64,000 nt of DNA from Polyangiaceae bacterium (GTDB lineage Bacteria > Myxococcota_A > Polyangia > Polyangiales > Polyangiaceae). The notes under the pieces are model-generated. The model was given only the letters and a program-made list of their open reading frames with translations. It had not been told where the DNA came from and did not search any database. The stretch is taken from assembly GCA_023150915.1 (NCBI GenBank), contig JAKLKA010000027.1, forward strand, positions 1-64,000, given 5' to 3'. This document shows, one piece after another, positions 1-9,085 of the stretch; positions within the stretch are counted from its first letter, which is position 1; every line of letters begins with the position of its first letter. Position numbers and translations under genes: made by a program.

Positions 1-111
1 GGGTTCAAGCGAGCCCAGGCCGAGCAAGCCGTCCGGCAGGTGCGCGCGCGTGGAGTGGAGCCTCGACCCGAGCCGCTGCTCCGCGCCGCAATCGCGGTGC
101 TCACGCCCTGA
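1..111 (+). CDS. ruvA: RuvA C-terminal tail (partial, 5' end outside window)
   Basis: An open frame enters from the left edge and stops at TGA 109-111, giving 36 residues. It reads GFKRAQAEQAVRQV, then a short charged stretch, then LLRAAIAVLTP. This matches the pattern of the C-terminal UBA-like domain III of the Holliday-junction protein RuvA (a G-[FY]-x-x-x-E-A-x-x-A-[IV] helix followed by a final LLRxAL helix), which contacts RuvB and regulates branch migration. Only the tail is visible. Other UBA or helix-hairpin proteins could end in the same way, so the name rests on this motif alone. Confidence 0.55.
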   Translation, partial: GFKRAQAEQAVRQVRARGVEPRPEPLLRAAIAVLTP

Positions 112-520
112 GACGCTTCGAGCCCACCCCCACACAAAGGCGGTGGGCCGGAGTGCCGTCAGTCGCCTCGGCAGCGGCAGCGGCCCCGGTACAACTGCGA
201 TGACCGGCTCGGGCGCGTGCGCGCGAGCAGAACCCACGCGCCACCGTGGTCGTCATGGTTCTGCGTCGCATCGCGTACACGCTGCTCTCGCTGTGGCGCA
301 GCGTGACCTTCCCCGGTCACGCCACCCCGGTCACCGCCCCCGATGGCTGCGGCGTGATGCGCCCGTGGCGGCAAGAGACGGGCCTCGCGCCTCGACCCCG
401 GTCCGGTCGCCTCGCTCCTGAGCCGGACGCTGCAGGTCGCCCTGACGAGAACCGATCGGGAGTGGCGCCACCGCCCGCCGGCTGTTGCCGCCGCCTGAAA
501 TGCGCTAAGCCGTCCGCGCC
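112..520. other. Intergenic region, possible decayed DDE transposase fragment
   Basis: About 410 bp separate the RuvA-like tail from the next gene and hold no convincing intact gene. Starting at 246 on the plus strand, a short frame reads LRRIAYTLLSLWRSVT. This resembles the C-terminal helix of some DDE transposases, where a segment like L-x-R-[IV]-AY-x-LL-x-L-x-RSVT is common. The similarity ends abruptly near position 310 and the rest is low-complexity Arg/Pro reading, so at most this is an insertion-sequence remnant. No terminal inverted repeats were recognised. Confidence 0.25.
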
Positions 521-1969
521 ATGAAGACGTCGCTCGGTTCTCAGGACATCAATGCTCTGGTTGCCCCGCTCGCCGACGCCGAACAGCGCTTCGCCCGCCA
601 CTTTCCCGGTGAGTCGGGCGCGCGCCAGCCAGTGCACACGGTGTACGGCGGGGCGCACCTGTTCAAGGCCGGTACGGCCAAGAAGCTGGGGGACCTGGCG
701 CTGCGCGCCCTCGCCACCTATGCGCCCGATCCTTTCGCGCTGGCGCGGGCCATCGACCTGCCGGGCGCCAGCACCCTGCCCAGCGCGCTGGGCGAGGCCG
801 ACGCCGTGGCCAAGGCGGTGCGCGAAAACCCCGAGCTGGCCCGGCGCACCGACCGCCACGCCGCGCTGGCGGTGGTGATCTACGATCGCATCAAAGACAA
901 GCTCGCCCGCGAGCCGGTCGAAGACTATCGCATCGACTTCGAGGACGGCTACGGCAACCGCCCCGACGCCGAAGAAGACGCGCACGCGGTGGCAGCGGCC
1001 GACGAGACGGCCAAGGGCATGACCGAGAAGGTGCTGTCGCCCTTCCTCGGCATCCGGATCAAGCCGCTCTCGGCCGAGCTGCGCGCGCGCAGCATCCGCA
1101 CGCTGGACCTCTACGTGACGGCCCTGGCCGAAAAGACGGCGGGCAAGCTGCCCGACAACTTCGTGGTGACCCTGCCGAAGGTGATCATGCCCGAGCAGGT
1201 GGTGGCGCTTCGCGGGCTGTTCGAGGCCCTCGAGAAGAAGACCGGGCTTCTGCCCGGCGCCCTCAAGATGGAGCTGATGATCGAGACCACGCAGGCGATC
1301 TTGGCGGCCGACGGCCGCGCCAGCCTGCCCAGCCTGATCGACGCGGGTGAGGGCCGGGTGGTCTCGGCGCACTTCGGCACCTACGACTACACCGCCAGCT
1401 GCAACGTGACGGCAGCGCACCAGAGCATCAAGCACCTGTCGTGCGACTTCGCCAAGCACGTGATGCAGGTCAGCCTGGCCAGCACCGGCATCTGGATGAG
1501 CGACGGCGCAACCACCGTGATGCCCATTGCGCCGCACGCCCAGCCGAAAGACGGCCCGGCCCTTGGCCCGAAGCAGATGGCCGAGAACCTGGAGAGCGTG
1601 CAGCGCGCGTGGAAGCTGCACTACGACAACGCCCTGCACGGCCTGGTCGGCGGGTTCTATCAAGGCTGGGACTTGCACCCCGCCCAGCTGATCACGCGCT
1701 ACGCCGCGGTCTACAGCTTCTTCCTGGGCGGGCTCGACGCCGCCAGCGACCGGCTGCGTAACTTCGTCGATCGCGCGGCGCAGGCCACCCTGGTCGGCGA
1801 CCTGTTCGACGACGCCGCCACGGGGCAAGGTCTGCTCAACTTCTTCTTGCGCGCGAAGAACTGCGGCGCCCTCACGGTCGACGAGGCCGCCCGGCTGTCG
1901 GGGCTGTCCGCCGAAGAGCTCGCCTCGCGTTCGTTCGTGAAGATCCTGGCCGGCCGACGCAAACACTGA
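521..1969 (+). CDS. HpcH/HpaI aldolase-citrate lyase family protein (DUF6986-like)
   Basis: This 482-residue protein has a TIM-barrel fold of the CitE/HpcH superfamily. Visible signatures are an acidic metal-site segment RIDFEDGYGNR near residue 140, LKMELMIET near residue 250 (the Glu that ligates Mg2+ in CitE-like lyases), and SAHFGTYDYTAS near residue 285. The length and these motifs fit the DUF6986 group, sometimes annotated as phosphoenolpyruvate kinase-like, which in other bacteria is found near purine or glyoxylate genes. The reaction is not established, but C-C lyase or aldolase chemistry on a small acid is likely. The start is ATG at 521. A 47-bp gap follows before the kinase, with no obvious link in function. 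Confidence 0.75.
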   Translation: MKTSLGSQDINALVAPLADAEQRFARHFPGESGARQPVHTVYGGAHLFKAGTAKKLGDLALRALATYAPDPFALARAIDLPGASTLPSALGEADAVAKAVRENPELARRTDRHAALAVVIYDRIKDKLAREPVEDYRIDFEDGYGNRPDAEEDAHAVAAADETAKGMTEKVLSPFLGIRIKPLSAELRARSIRTLDLYVTALAEKTAGKLPDNFVVTLPKVIMPEQVVALRGLFEALEKKTGLLPGALKMELMIETTQAILAADGRASLPSLIDAGEGRVVSAHFGTYDYTASCNVTAAHQSIKHLSCDFAKHVMQVSLASTGIWMSDGATTVMPIAPHAQPKDGPALGPKQMAENLESVQRAWKLHYDNALHGLVGGFYQGWDLHPAQLITRYAAVYSFFLGGLDAASDRLRNFVDRAAQATLVGDLFDDAATGQGLLNFFLRAKNCGALTVDEAARLSGLSAEELASRSFVKILAGRRKH

Positions 1970-2016
1970 GCGTCTGTGGACGGGACCGCGAGGCTCTGTA
2001 AAGCTCCGGCCCGCCC

Positions 2017-3279
2017 ATGTTCGTCTGTCCGGAGTGCGGTCGCTCGTTCCCCGCAGCGGGCTTCTGCACCGAGGACGGCGGCGCGCTCGCCAGCGCGGGC
2101 GACGACGCGCTGCTCGGCCAGATGGCGGGCAGCTATCGCATCACGTCACTGCTCGGCAAGGGCGGCATGGGCTCGGTCTACAAGGCCGTGCACCCCAGCA
2201 TTGGCAGCCGAGTGGCGGTCAAGTTCCTGTCGCAAGAGTGCGCACAGCACCCCTCGCTGGTCGAGCGATTCTTCGCCGAGGCCAAGGCGGTGAACCTGAT
2301 CCATCACGACAACATCGTGACGGTCTCGGACTTCGCGTGGACGCCCGACAAGCGACCCTACATCGTGATGGAGCTCTTGGACGGCTCGCCGCTGTCGGCC
2401 TACATGAAGCGCGTGGGCGGGCTGCCGCTGGGCTCGCTGTGCCGGGTGGTGATGGAGGTGCTGGAAGGCCTGGGCGCCGCGCACCAGCAGCAGATCGTGC
2501 ACCGCGATCTCAAGCCCGACAACGTCTACGTGCTCAAGAGCGGGCGGGTGAAGCTCTTGGACTTCGGCATTGCCAAGCTGCGCCCCGACCAGGGCGGCGT
2601 CAGCGACGCGACGCGCACCGGCTCGCTCTTGGGGACGCCGCAGTACATGTCACCCGAGCAGGCGATGGGCGCCCACGTGGATCACCGCGCCGATCTGTAC
2701 GCCGCCGGCGTGATCTTGTTCGAGGGCGCCACGGGCCAGCGGCCGTTCCCGGCGCAGACGCTGTACGAGCTGCTCAAGGCCCACGTCGAGCAGATGCCGC
2801 CGGCGCCCAGCTTCCTGCGCCCCGATCTGCCGCCGGCGCTCGAGGCGGTGCTGCTCCACGCGCTGCAGAAGGACCCAGCGTATCGTTATCAGTCCGCCCT
2901 CGACTTCCGGGTGGCCATCGAGCAGTGCCTGCCGCAGCTTCCGCCCGAGGCCTTCGCCCCGCTCGGCGACTCGGCGCCCACGCGGCCCATCGGCTCGCCC
3001 AGCCTGGCGTATTCGGGCCATGCGCAGCTGCCCACCCCGCACCCGGCGACGCCCGCGACCCCCTTCCCGGTGGGTCGGGTCCACGGCGCCGCGCCCCTGG
3101 CAACGCCGGCGCCTACCCTGCCCTCGCCCTATGCCGCGAACACCCTGGCAGCGCCCCAGCCGCACCCCGCCACGCGCAGCCTGTCGTGGCTGTGGATCGT
3201 GCTCGGCATCGTCGCCCTCTTGCTCATCGCGTGGACGCTCGCGTTCTGCGGAACGTGCGTCGTGGCCGCGGGGTCGTGA
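2017..3279 (+). CDS. Ser/Thr protein kinase with N-terminal zinc-ribbon-like knuckle and C-terminal TM
   Basis: This is a 420-residue Hanks-type kinase. It begins with a CPECGRSF...FCTEDGG knuckle (Cys 4, 7, 17), a module typical of myxobacterial kinases. The kinase domain spans about residues 40-310, with the glycine loop GKGGMGSVYKA, the VAVKFL lysine, the catalytic loop HRDLKPDN, DFGIAK and GTPQYMSPEQ. All catalytic residues are present, so it should be active. A Pro/Ala-rich linker leads to one transmembrane helix (about 393-415), leaving almost nothing outside, so it probably senses through the cytoplasmic side or through partners. No cognate phosphatase or substrate is adjacent. Confidence 0.93.
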   Translation: MFVCPECGRSFPAAGFCTEDGGALASAGDDALLGQMAGSYRITSLLGKGGMGSVYKAVHPSIGSRVAVKFLSQECAQHPSLVERFFAEAKAVNLIHHDNIVTVSDFAWTPDKRPYIVMELLDGSPLSAYMKRVGGLPLGSLCRVVMEVLEGLGAAHQQQIVHRDLKPDNVYVLKSGRVKLLDFGIAKLRPDQGGVSDATRTGSLLGTPQYMSPEQAMGAHVDHRADLYAAGVILFEGATGQRPFPAQTLYELLKAHVEQMPPAPSFLRPDLPPALEAVLLHALQKDPAYRYQSALDFRVAIEQCLPQLPPEAFAPLGDSAPTRPIGSPSLAYSGHAQLPTPHPATPATPFPVGRVHGAAPLATPAPTLPSPYAANTLAAPQPHPATRSLSWLWIVLGIVALLLIAWTLAFCGTCVVAAGS

Positions 3280-3283
3280 GTGC

Positions 3284-4192
3284 TCACTTGCGCGCGGCGC
3301 CCGCGCGGCACGCCGGCAGCGTTCGATACAGCCCGCCTGCGAGACTGTTGCCCTTGGGCTGCGCGCGGAACGCTTCGATCTGATCGAACAGCCGGCGCAC
3401 CCGCCCGAGCTCGGGGTTGTCGTTCGCCGGCGGGCACGGCTCAGGGCAGCTGGAAAGAGAGACCGCGGCCGACGCCCGGACGCCGAGCTGTCGCTCGCTC
3501 ACCTTCAGCGCCACGTCGCGGCAGGTGACGCAGCTCCGCGTCCCGGCATCGCCGCAAGCCAGCTGTTCGCTGGAGCAGGTGGCGTCGACCTCGAGCCAGT
3601 GACCGTCGAAGCGCGCAACGTCGTTCGTGACCGATGAAAGAGCAGCGTGGGGGATCAGCCCCGAGGTGGACGAGACGCCCACCGTGGTCCACGAACCGTC
3701 GGGATTCTGCCGCTGTTCTTCGGTGTTCGCACTGATGCGCATCCGATCGCCGACCGGCGCGGTGGTGACCACGCGCTGTCGCACCCCGCCCACCTGGCTC
3801 TCTTTGAGCACCACGGTCAGCTCGAGCTCGCTTCCTTCGGACGGTTTGCGCGCCAGCTCTCCCGGCCGGCAGGCGATGTCGCGAGTAGCAACCCACACCG
3901 GCAGCGGTTTGTCAGCGGGCACCCACGCCACCAGCGCGGCCACGGGGGAACGATGCTCGATCCCGGCAAGGTCTTTCGGCCAGCGCTGCTTGGCCCAGGC
4001 CAGCTCGGCGTCCCAGTCGGCCGCCGCAGCGTCCGACGCCGCCGCCTCGACGCCGGCGTCGAGCGCCCGCGGCACCGCCGGCGGTGCGGGGTTCGGCGCG
4101 GGCGACGCCGTCGCGGGCTCGTCGATCATCTTCGGCGGCGGCTCGGGGGCGCAGCCGACCAGGGCCAGGGCGAAGCAACAGAACGCGCGCAT
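3284..4192 (-). CDS. Lipoprotein of unknown function
   Basis: The protein has 302 residues. The start at 4192 is chosen because it gives a clean lipoprotein signal (ALALVGC lipobox, Cys 13) and has a GGAGG ribosome-binding site just upstream; longer upstream readings are unlikely. After the lipidated Cys comes a Pro/Ala-rich linker, then a mixed alpha/beta region. A Cys cluster (CSSEQLAC...SCVTC) near residues 215-240 probably forms disulfides in the periplasm. It converges with the kinase gene, with stops 4 bp apart. I do not recognise a family. Confidence 0.75.
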   Translation of the reverse strand: MRAFCCFALALVGCAPEPPPKMIDEPATASPAPNPAPPAVPRALDAGVEAAASDAAAADWDAELAWAKQRWPKDLAGIEHRSPVAALVAWVPADKPLPVWVATRDIACRPGELARKPSEGSELELTVVLKESQVGGVRQRVVTTAPVGDRMRISANTEEQRQNPDGSWTTVGVSSTSGLIPHAALSSVTNDVARFDGHWLEVDATCSSEQLACGDAGTRSCVTCRDVALKVSERQLGVRASAAVSLSSCPEPCPPANDNPELGRVRRLFDQIEAFRAQPKGNSLAGGLYRTLPACRAGAARK

Positions 4193-4232
4193 GCCTCCGG
4201 GTATCAGCTCTGCGCGGTGCGGACCAGCGCGT

Positions 4233-5393
4233 TCACTTGCCGAGCACGCGCCCAGCGTGCAAGCGCTCCAAGAACTGGCCGAGGGGCAGAACCTCGACGT
4301 CTGCGTCGCGCAGCGCGCGCGCGCCCAGGTACACCCCGAACGCCTTCCCGAGGGGCATCGCAGTCCCCAGCGAATGCAGTGCCTGCACGCCACGGGGGTC
4401 CCAGCGGTCCTTGGCTTTTACCTCGATGGCCACGGTCTTTCCGCCTCGCGTCCAGATGAAATCCACCTCCGACCCAGCGGGCGTGCGCCAGTAGGAGAGC
4501 TCCCCGCCCACCGAACGCTGCTCGATGTGCGCTCTGAGCTCGTGAAGCACGTAGGTCTCGAGCAGATGCCCCCGCTCTTCACGCTCCATCGGCTCGCGTA
4601 GGCGTCCGCCGAGAGCGCGAACGACGCCGGGATCGAACAGGTAGAACTTCGGGTGGGCGACCTCTTTGACCTTCGCGCGCGGACGCCAAGCCGGGAGCCA
4701 CACGCCAAGCAGGGTGTCCACCAGGGTGTCGAAATAGCCTTGCACGGTGGGGCGAGCGACGCCGGCGTCGCGGGCGATGCTCGATACGTTGGTCACCTGG
4801 CCGTTGGCCAGCGCGGCAACCCTGAGAAATCGAGCAAAGGAGTCGAGTCGCTTCACCGCAGCCTCGATTCGGATCTCTTGAGCGAGGTAGTTCTCGACGT
4901 AGGCCTCGAGCAGTCGCACGCGCGCGCTCCGTGCCTGGGCGGCCCGAACTGCAGGCAGCGTTCCGAACGAAAGCAAGTCGTCCAGGGGCGGCAGCCCTCC
5001 AAGTTCCTGGGCCGTCAGCGGGAAGAAACGCTGGTTGACGACGCGCGCGGGCAGCAGGTTCACCCCTTCGCGTCGCAGGCGCCGTGCGCTGGAACCGGTC
5101 AGCGCGAAGCGCCAGCGCGATGGGTGCCGCGCCATGAGATCCTGAATGTCCCCCATCAACGAGGGAAGGCGTTGGATCTCGTCGACCACCACCCAAGTCC
5201 CACGCTTGGCCGCGAGGACCTCTTGGCGGAACGCCTCGGGGCTCTGCACGAGCCGGAGCATCTCGCGGTCCAGGACCAGGTCGAACCACAGCGCCTGGGG
5301 CAGCTGGGCGCGCAGCCAGGTCGTCTTGCCCGTGCCGCGCGGGCCAAGCAGCAAGAACGAGCGGGCGGGCACCCGGGCCGACCGTGCAAACAT
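4233..5393 (-). CDS. AAA-type ATPase with DUF4143 C-terminal domain
   Basis: This 386-residue protein has Walker A GPRGTGKTT near residue 20 and Walker B VVVDEIQRLP near 70, followed by a sensor segment ALTGSSARRL. The second half has the DUF4143 layout: a helical region, then ELSYWRTPAGSEVDFIW and VAIEVKAK, which resembles the PD-(D/E)xK nuclease core. Such ATPases are widespread, often occur as many scattered copies in one genome, and are thought to behave as selfish or toxin-antitoxin-like elements; the biochemical role is unknown. A broken relative lies at about 51.5-51.8 kb in this window. Confidence 0.85.
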   Translation of the reverse strand: MFARSARVPARSFLLLGPRGTGKTTWLRAQLPQALWFDLVLDREMLRLVQSPEAFRQEVLAAKRGTWVVVDEIQRLPSLMGDIQDLMARHPSRWRFALTGSSARRLRREGVNLLPARVVNQRFFPLTAQELGGLPPLDDLLSFGTLPAVRAAQARSARVRLLEAYVENYLAQEIRIEAAVKRLDSFARFLRVAALANGQVTNVSSIARDAGVARPTVQGYFDTLVDTLLGVWLPAWRPRAKVKEVAHPKFYLFDPGVVRALGGRLREPMEREERGHLLETYVLHELRAHIEQRSVGGELSYWRTPAGSEVDFIWTRGGKTVAIEVKAKDRWDPRGVQALHSLGTAMPLGKAFGVYLGARALRDADVEVLPLGQFLERLHAGRVLGK

Positions 5394-5426
5394 CGCCAGC
5401 AGTATGACGGCAAATTTGCTGGCGGT

Positions 5427-6953
5427 CTATACAGCGCCAGCCCGCGCCGCCACGTGCCGGCTCAGGTGCCGCGACAGCGTGTAGATGCCGATCTGCGGCG
5501 GCCCGCCGATGCTGGTGGGGAACAGCGAGCCGTCGAGCACGAACAGGCCCTCGACCTGGTGATGCTCGCCGCTGCTCCGGACCACGGCTCGGCGCGGGTC
5601 GTCGCCCAGGCGCAGCGTGCCCATCGGATGAACCGCGGCCATGGGCATGCCGTGCGGACGCGCAACGGAGCTCGGGATGGCCTCGATCTGATCGGCGCGC
5701 GTGAGTGTGATGGGCGGCAGGCTGGTCACCAGCACCTCGCGGGCGCCGGCTGCGAAGAGGAGGCGGGCGCAGGCCCTCACCCCCCGGGCCAGCTGCTCCG
5801 AGTCGGACGGGCTCAGCACGTACTCGATCCGCGGCCGCCCGTCGCGAGCCAGCGTGACGCTGCCCTCGGTCTCGTCGTGGAGCATCGCCGTGAGCACCGC
5901 GATCTGCGGGTAGCGAAGCATCCAGGCGCGGTGCTTATCGCCGAAGCCGGGCAGCATGATCGCCGCACCGATGGGGTGCGCAAAGGCGGTGGTGATCCAG
6001 ATGCGCCGGTCGCTGCCGGGCGACAGATCGAGGAGCTCGGTGCACTCGTAGCTTTGCGGAATGCCCCGCCAGCCCTCGATGCGCTCGTCGAACAGCCCGG
6101 CGACCGCGACCCCGGGGTGCATGCGCAAACCACGTCCCAGGCGCGCGTGCGGGTCGGGCAGGTGGCTGGCCAGGGCCAGGGCCGCGCTGCCGATGGCGCT
6201 GCCCGCCAGCACCACCGCGCCGGCATCCACGCGCACGTCGGCCAGCGGGCGCCCGCCCTCCCCGAGCGCTACGCCCACCACGCCGCGTGCGCGCCGCCCA
6301 TCGTGCAAGACGCGCGTCACGCGCACGTCCGAGACGACCCGCGCGCCGCGATCTACCGCGTCGGGGATCAGCACCTTGGCGGCGTTCTGCTTGGCGTCGT
6401 AGGGGCAGCCGATCTCGCAGAAGCCCGAGCCCTGGCAGCCCACGCGGTTGTGCATCAGCGGGCCGCCCTTCCAGCCCAGGGCCTCGACGCCGCGCTGGAG
6501 CACGCGGTTGTTGGCGTTGCGACGCTGCGGGTCGATGGTGCTCACCGACAGGTCGCGCTCCACGCTCTCGAACACCGGACGAAGCTCGGCCTCGGACAGG
6601 CCGCTCACCTGGTGCTCGCGGGCCCAGTGGTCCAAGATCTCGGGCGCCAGCCGCTTGCACAGGTTGATGTTGTGCACCGTGCTGCCGCCGACGGTGCGCC
6701 CGCCGATGACGCGGATCGCAAGATCGGCGGTGCAGCGGCCGCCGCGATCTTGATAGAGCAGGGGCATCATCTCGTCTTCGCGCTGCGACATGTCGCGCGC
6801 GCTGAGCGAGGGGCCCTCTTCCAGGGCTATGACCCGCGCCCCGCGCCGCGCGAGCTGGCTCGCCGCCATGCCGCCCCCGGCCCCGGTGCCGACGATCACC
6901 ACGTCGGCGGTCCAGCGCTGGGCCGTGCGCAGCCGGCGACCGAGCTCGATCAC
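5427..6953 (-). CDS. GMC-type FAD-dependent dehydrogenase (catalytic subunit)
   Basis: The protein has about 508 residues, counting from GTG 6953, which overlaps the stop of the preceding gene as GTGA; a GTG at 6965 is the alternative. FAD-binding VVIVGTGAGGGMAA lies at the N-terminus and GGRTVGGSTVHN follows. A Cys-rich segment CQGSGFCEIGCPYDAK near residue 180 is like the iron-sulfur or disulfide motif of sugar and alcohol dehydrogenase GMC members. The C-terminus has the catalytic His region HPMGTLRLG and DGSLFPTSIGGPPQ. With the small Tat subunit encoded just upstream it resembles gluconate/sugar 2-dehydrogenase complexes, but no cytochrome c subunit gene is next to it. The substrate is unknown. 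Confidence 0.88.
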   Translation of the reverse strand: MIELGRRLRTAQRWTADVVIVGTGAGGGMAASQLARRGARVIALEEGPSLSARDMSQREDEMMPLLYQDRGGRCTADLAIRVIGGRTVGGSTVHNINLCKRLAPEILDHWAREHQVSGLSEAELRPVFESVERDLSVSTIDPQRRNANNRVLQRGVEALGWKGGPLMHNRVGCQGSGFCEIGCPYDAKQNAAKVLIPDAVDRGARVVSDVRVTRVLHDGRRARGVVGVALGEGGRPLADVRVDAGAVVLAGSAIGSAALALASHLPDPHARLGRGLRMHPGVAVAGLFDERIEGWRGIPQSYECTELLDLSPGSDRRIWITTAFAHPIGAAIMLPGFGDKHRAWMLRYPQIAVLTAMLHDETEGSVTLARDGRPRIEYVLSPSDSEQLARGVRACARLLFAAGAREVLVTSLPPITLTRADQIEAIPSSVARPHGMPMAAVHPMGTLRLGDDPRRAVVRSSGEHHQVEGLFVLDGSLFPTSIGGPPQIGIYTLSRHLSRHVAARAGAV

Positions 6954-7447
6954 CGCGGGCTCCACTTCACCACCGGGCCGCCATAGCCCAGGGCCCCGAA
7001 GCTCGAGTCGCGGCGATAGTGGGCCATCAGCGCCAGGGCCTTGAGCGCCTGGAAGCCGGCGCGCAAGAGCCCGATGGGATGGCGTTCGATGGCCTCGAGC
7101 ACGCGATCTTGCTGCTCGGGGCCGAGCTGGCTGAAGCGCGGCCCGAAGCCCGCCGTCAGCGGCGCCAGGTGCTCCACGTAGGCGAGCAGCCCCATCAGGT
7201 CGTCGCGATCGCGCGGCGCCAGCCCGGCGACGTACGCATCGGCGAAGCTGCCCACGTCGGCCCGCTCGGGAGCGAGGATGCGGGCCCCCACCGCGTCGAA
7301 CACCACCCACTGCCAGGGAGCGAGCTCGGCCAGCGTGACGCCGGGCGGAAGCGAGTATCCGCCACCCCGCACCAGCGCAATGCCGCCACCGATGGCCAGG
7401 CTGGCCACGGACGTGAGGCGCAGGAAATGGCGGCGATCGGCCCGCAC
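6950..7447 (-). CDS. Gluconate 2-dehydrogenase subunit 3 family protein (Tat signal)
   Basis: The 165-residue protein begins MRADRRHFLRLTSVASLAIGG, a twin-arginine signal with RRHFLRL. The mature part fits the gluconate 2-dehydrogenase subunit 3 family, whose members escort and stabilise a GMC-type catalytic subunit in the periplasm. The gene directly precedes the GMC gene and overlaps it by 4 bp, so the two are translationally coupled. The GMC partner has no signal of its own and would be co-exported by hitchhiking on this signal peptide, as known for related dehydrogenases. Confidence 0.85.
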   Translation of the reverse strand: MRADRRHFLRLTSVASLAIGGGIALVRGGGYSLPPGVTLAELAPWQWVVFDAVGARILAPERADVGSFADAYVAGLAPRDRDDLMGLLAYVEHLAPLTAGFGPRFSQLGPEQQDRVLEAIERHPIGLLRAGFQALKALALMAHYRRDSSFGALGYGGPVVKWSPR

Positions 7448-7480
7448 GCCCGGCAGCGTGACACCGAGCGCCGGGCGCGA

Positions 7481-8530
7481 TCAAGGCACCAGCAGGTCTT
7501 TCGACTTCTTGTCCGGCGCGAGCGCGGTGCTTTCGCCCACCAGCTCGGCGATCACGCTCTCGAGGCCCACCACCAGACGCGCGGCGCGGTCATAGTCCAG
7601 GCGCGCGGGCGTGTCGGTGGGCCGGTGATAGTGCGGGTCGCGAAACGGCGCGGTGTCGGTGATCATCACCGCCGGCACGCCGATCTTCCAGAACGACCAG
7701 TGATCGGACCAGCCCGCCTCGGGGACCTCGCGAGGCAGCGCCGCGCCGATGGCCGGCAGGCTGCCACGCACGCTGAGCCCCTCGGCGACCAGATCGACCA
7801 GCGCCTTCGACTCGGTGTTCCCGACCACCGCGGTGAAGTTGCCGACCGTGGGCACCTTGCCCTCGAGGGCCTTCGGCGCGCGCTGGCTCCCGGCCGCGTC
7901 ACTGTACACGCCGATGCTCTCCAGGCTGAGCATGGCCACCACCTTCTCACCCCGCGCCTGGACCCCTTGTGCGTAGAGCCAGCTGCCCATCTTCGGGGTC
8001 TGGAAGTGCGGCGGCTCTTCGTTGGCGAAGAGCACGAAGCGCAGGCTGCGATCGATCGCCGCGCCCTTGTAGCGGCGGGCCAGGGCCAGCACCCCAGCCA
8101 CGCCCGACGCGTTGTCGTTGGCCCCGGGGCTGCCTTGCGCCGAGTCGTAGTGCGCGCCGACGATCACCACCTCTTTCGCGGCCCGGCCCCCCCGGACTTC
8201 GGCCGCCAGGTTCTGCACCGCCACGCCGTCGATCTCGTGACCGTCGCGCTGCACGGCGTAACCGGCCTTCTCGAGCGCCTCGACCAACCAGTCGGCGGCG
8301 CTGGCCAGCTCCCACTTCTTGTCGGCGTTGCGCTCGCCGATCTTGCCCGCCAGCTCGGCAACGTCGGCTCGCAGCTCGGCCGCGATGGCGCGCTCGCGGG
8401 CGCTCGCGGGGCGCAGCGCCGCGGGTGCTTCGGCCACGGGCGCAGGTTTTTGCTTCGCGGGCCGAGGCGCCGGCACGGGCCCCGCACATCCGCAGCAAGC
8501 CAGCGTCAGAAACCAGGCCAAGTGGCGCAT
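7481..8530 (-). CDS. M28-family zinc aminopeptidase, lipoprotein
   Basis: This 349-residue protein has a lipoprotein signal (LACCGCAG). The M28 zinc-peptidase signatures are in order: GAHYDS (first Zn His), GANDNASGV (bridging Asp), FANEEPP (catalytic Glu and Zn Glu), LESIGVYSD, and HYHRPTDTP near the C-terminus (last Zn His). It likely trims N-terminal residues from peptides at the cell surface or periplasm. It is the first gene of a minus-strand stretch reading towards the GMC pair, with a 33-bp gap, and it is divergent from purE. Confidence 0.9.
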   Translation of the reverse strand: MRHLAWFLTLACCGCAGPVPAPRPAKQKPAPVAEAPAALRPASARERAIAAELRADVAELAGKIGERNADKKWELASAADWLVEALEKAGYAVQRDGHEIDGVAVQNLAAEVRGGRAAKEVVIVGAHYDSAQGSPGANDNASGVAGVLALARRYKGAAIDRSLRFVLFANEEPPHFQTPKMGSWLYAQGVQARGEKVVAMLSLESIGVYSDAAGSQRAPKALEGKVPTVGNFTAVVGNTESKALVDLVAEGLSVRGSLPAIGAALPREVPEAGWSDHWSFWKIGVPAVMITDTAPFRDPHYHRPTDTPARLDYDRAARLVVGLESVIAELVGESTALAPDKKSKDLLVP

Positions 8531-8575
8531 CGAACGCTTCTACCATTTCGAGCCCTGGGGTAGATTGGCCACCCT

Positions 8576-9082
8576 TTGGCGAAGAAGTCTGCTCCGTTGG
8601 TCGGCGTGATCATGGGCTCTCAGAGCGACTGGGAGACGATGCGTCACGCCGTCGAGACCCTGGACGAGCTGGGCATCTTCAACGAAGTGACGGTGGTCAG
8701 CGCCCATCGCACGCCCGATCTGCTGTTCGAATACGCCGAGGGCGCCGAGGGTCGCGGGCTCGAGCTGCTGATCGCCGGCGCCGGCGGGGCCGCGCACCTG
8801 CCGGGCATGGCGGCCAGCAAAACGGCGCTGCCGGTGCTGGGCGTGCCGGTCGAGAGCAAGGCGCTGAAGGGCGTCGACTCGCTGCTTTCGATCGTGCAGA
8901 TGCCCGCCGGCGTGCCGGTCGGCACCCTGGCCATTGGTCGGGCTGGCGCGGTGAACGCAGCACTGCTCGCCGCGGCCATGCTCGGCGCGAAGCACCCGGT
9001 AATCCGCGAGGCGTATCGCCGCTACCGTGACGCGCAGACCAAGAAGGTCCTCGCGCACCCCGATCCGCGCAAGGGGGCCTGA
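8576..9082 (+). CDS. purE: N5-carboxyaminoimidazole ribonucleotide mutase PurE
   Basis: This is a 168-residue class I PurE, which converts N5-CAIR to CAIR in purine synthesis. GSQSDWE (phosphate and CO2-site Ser-Asp), SAHRTPD and [12 protein letters not shown] are all visible and intact. The start is taken as TTG at 8576 ([15 protein letters not shown]), since no ATG or GTG lies in a position that would keep the first beta strand. purK follows after 3 bp, as expected for an N5-CAIR pathway pair. Confidence 0.95.
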   Translation: MAKKSAPLVGVIMGSQSDWETMRHAVETLDELGIFNEVTVVSAHRTPDLLFEYAEGAEGRGLELLIAGAGGAAHLPGMAASKTALPVLGVPVESKALKGVDSLLSIVQMPAGVPVGTLAIGRAGAVNAALLAAAMLGAKHPVIREAYRRYRDAQTKKVLAHPDPRKGA

Positions 9083-9085
9083 GGC

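Noticed and set aside
317-1966. Long open frame on the minus strand opposite the CitE-like gene
   Set aside because: Its residues are a mirror of GC-rich codon third positions (Arg/His/Gly/Val-rich, no motifs). The plus-strand protein has clear family motifs, so this is an antisense shadow.
4653-6986. A 777-residue plus-strand frame over the ATPase and GMC genes
   Set aside because: It covers two genes and an intergenic gap, and its translation lacks any motif. The minus-strand genes explain the region.
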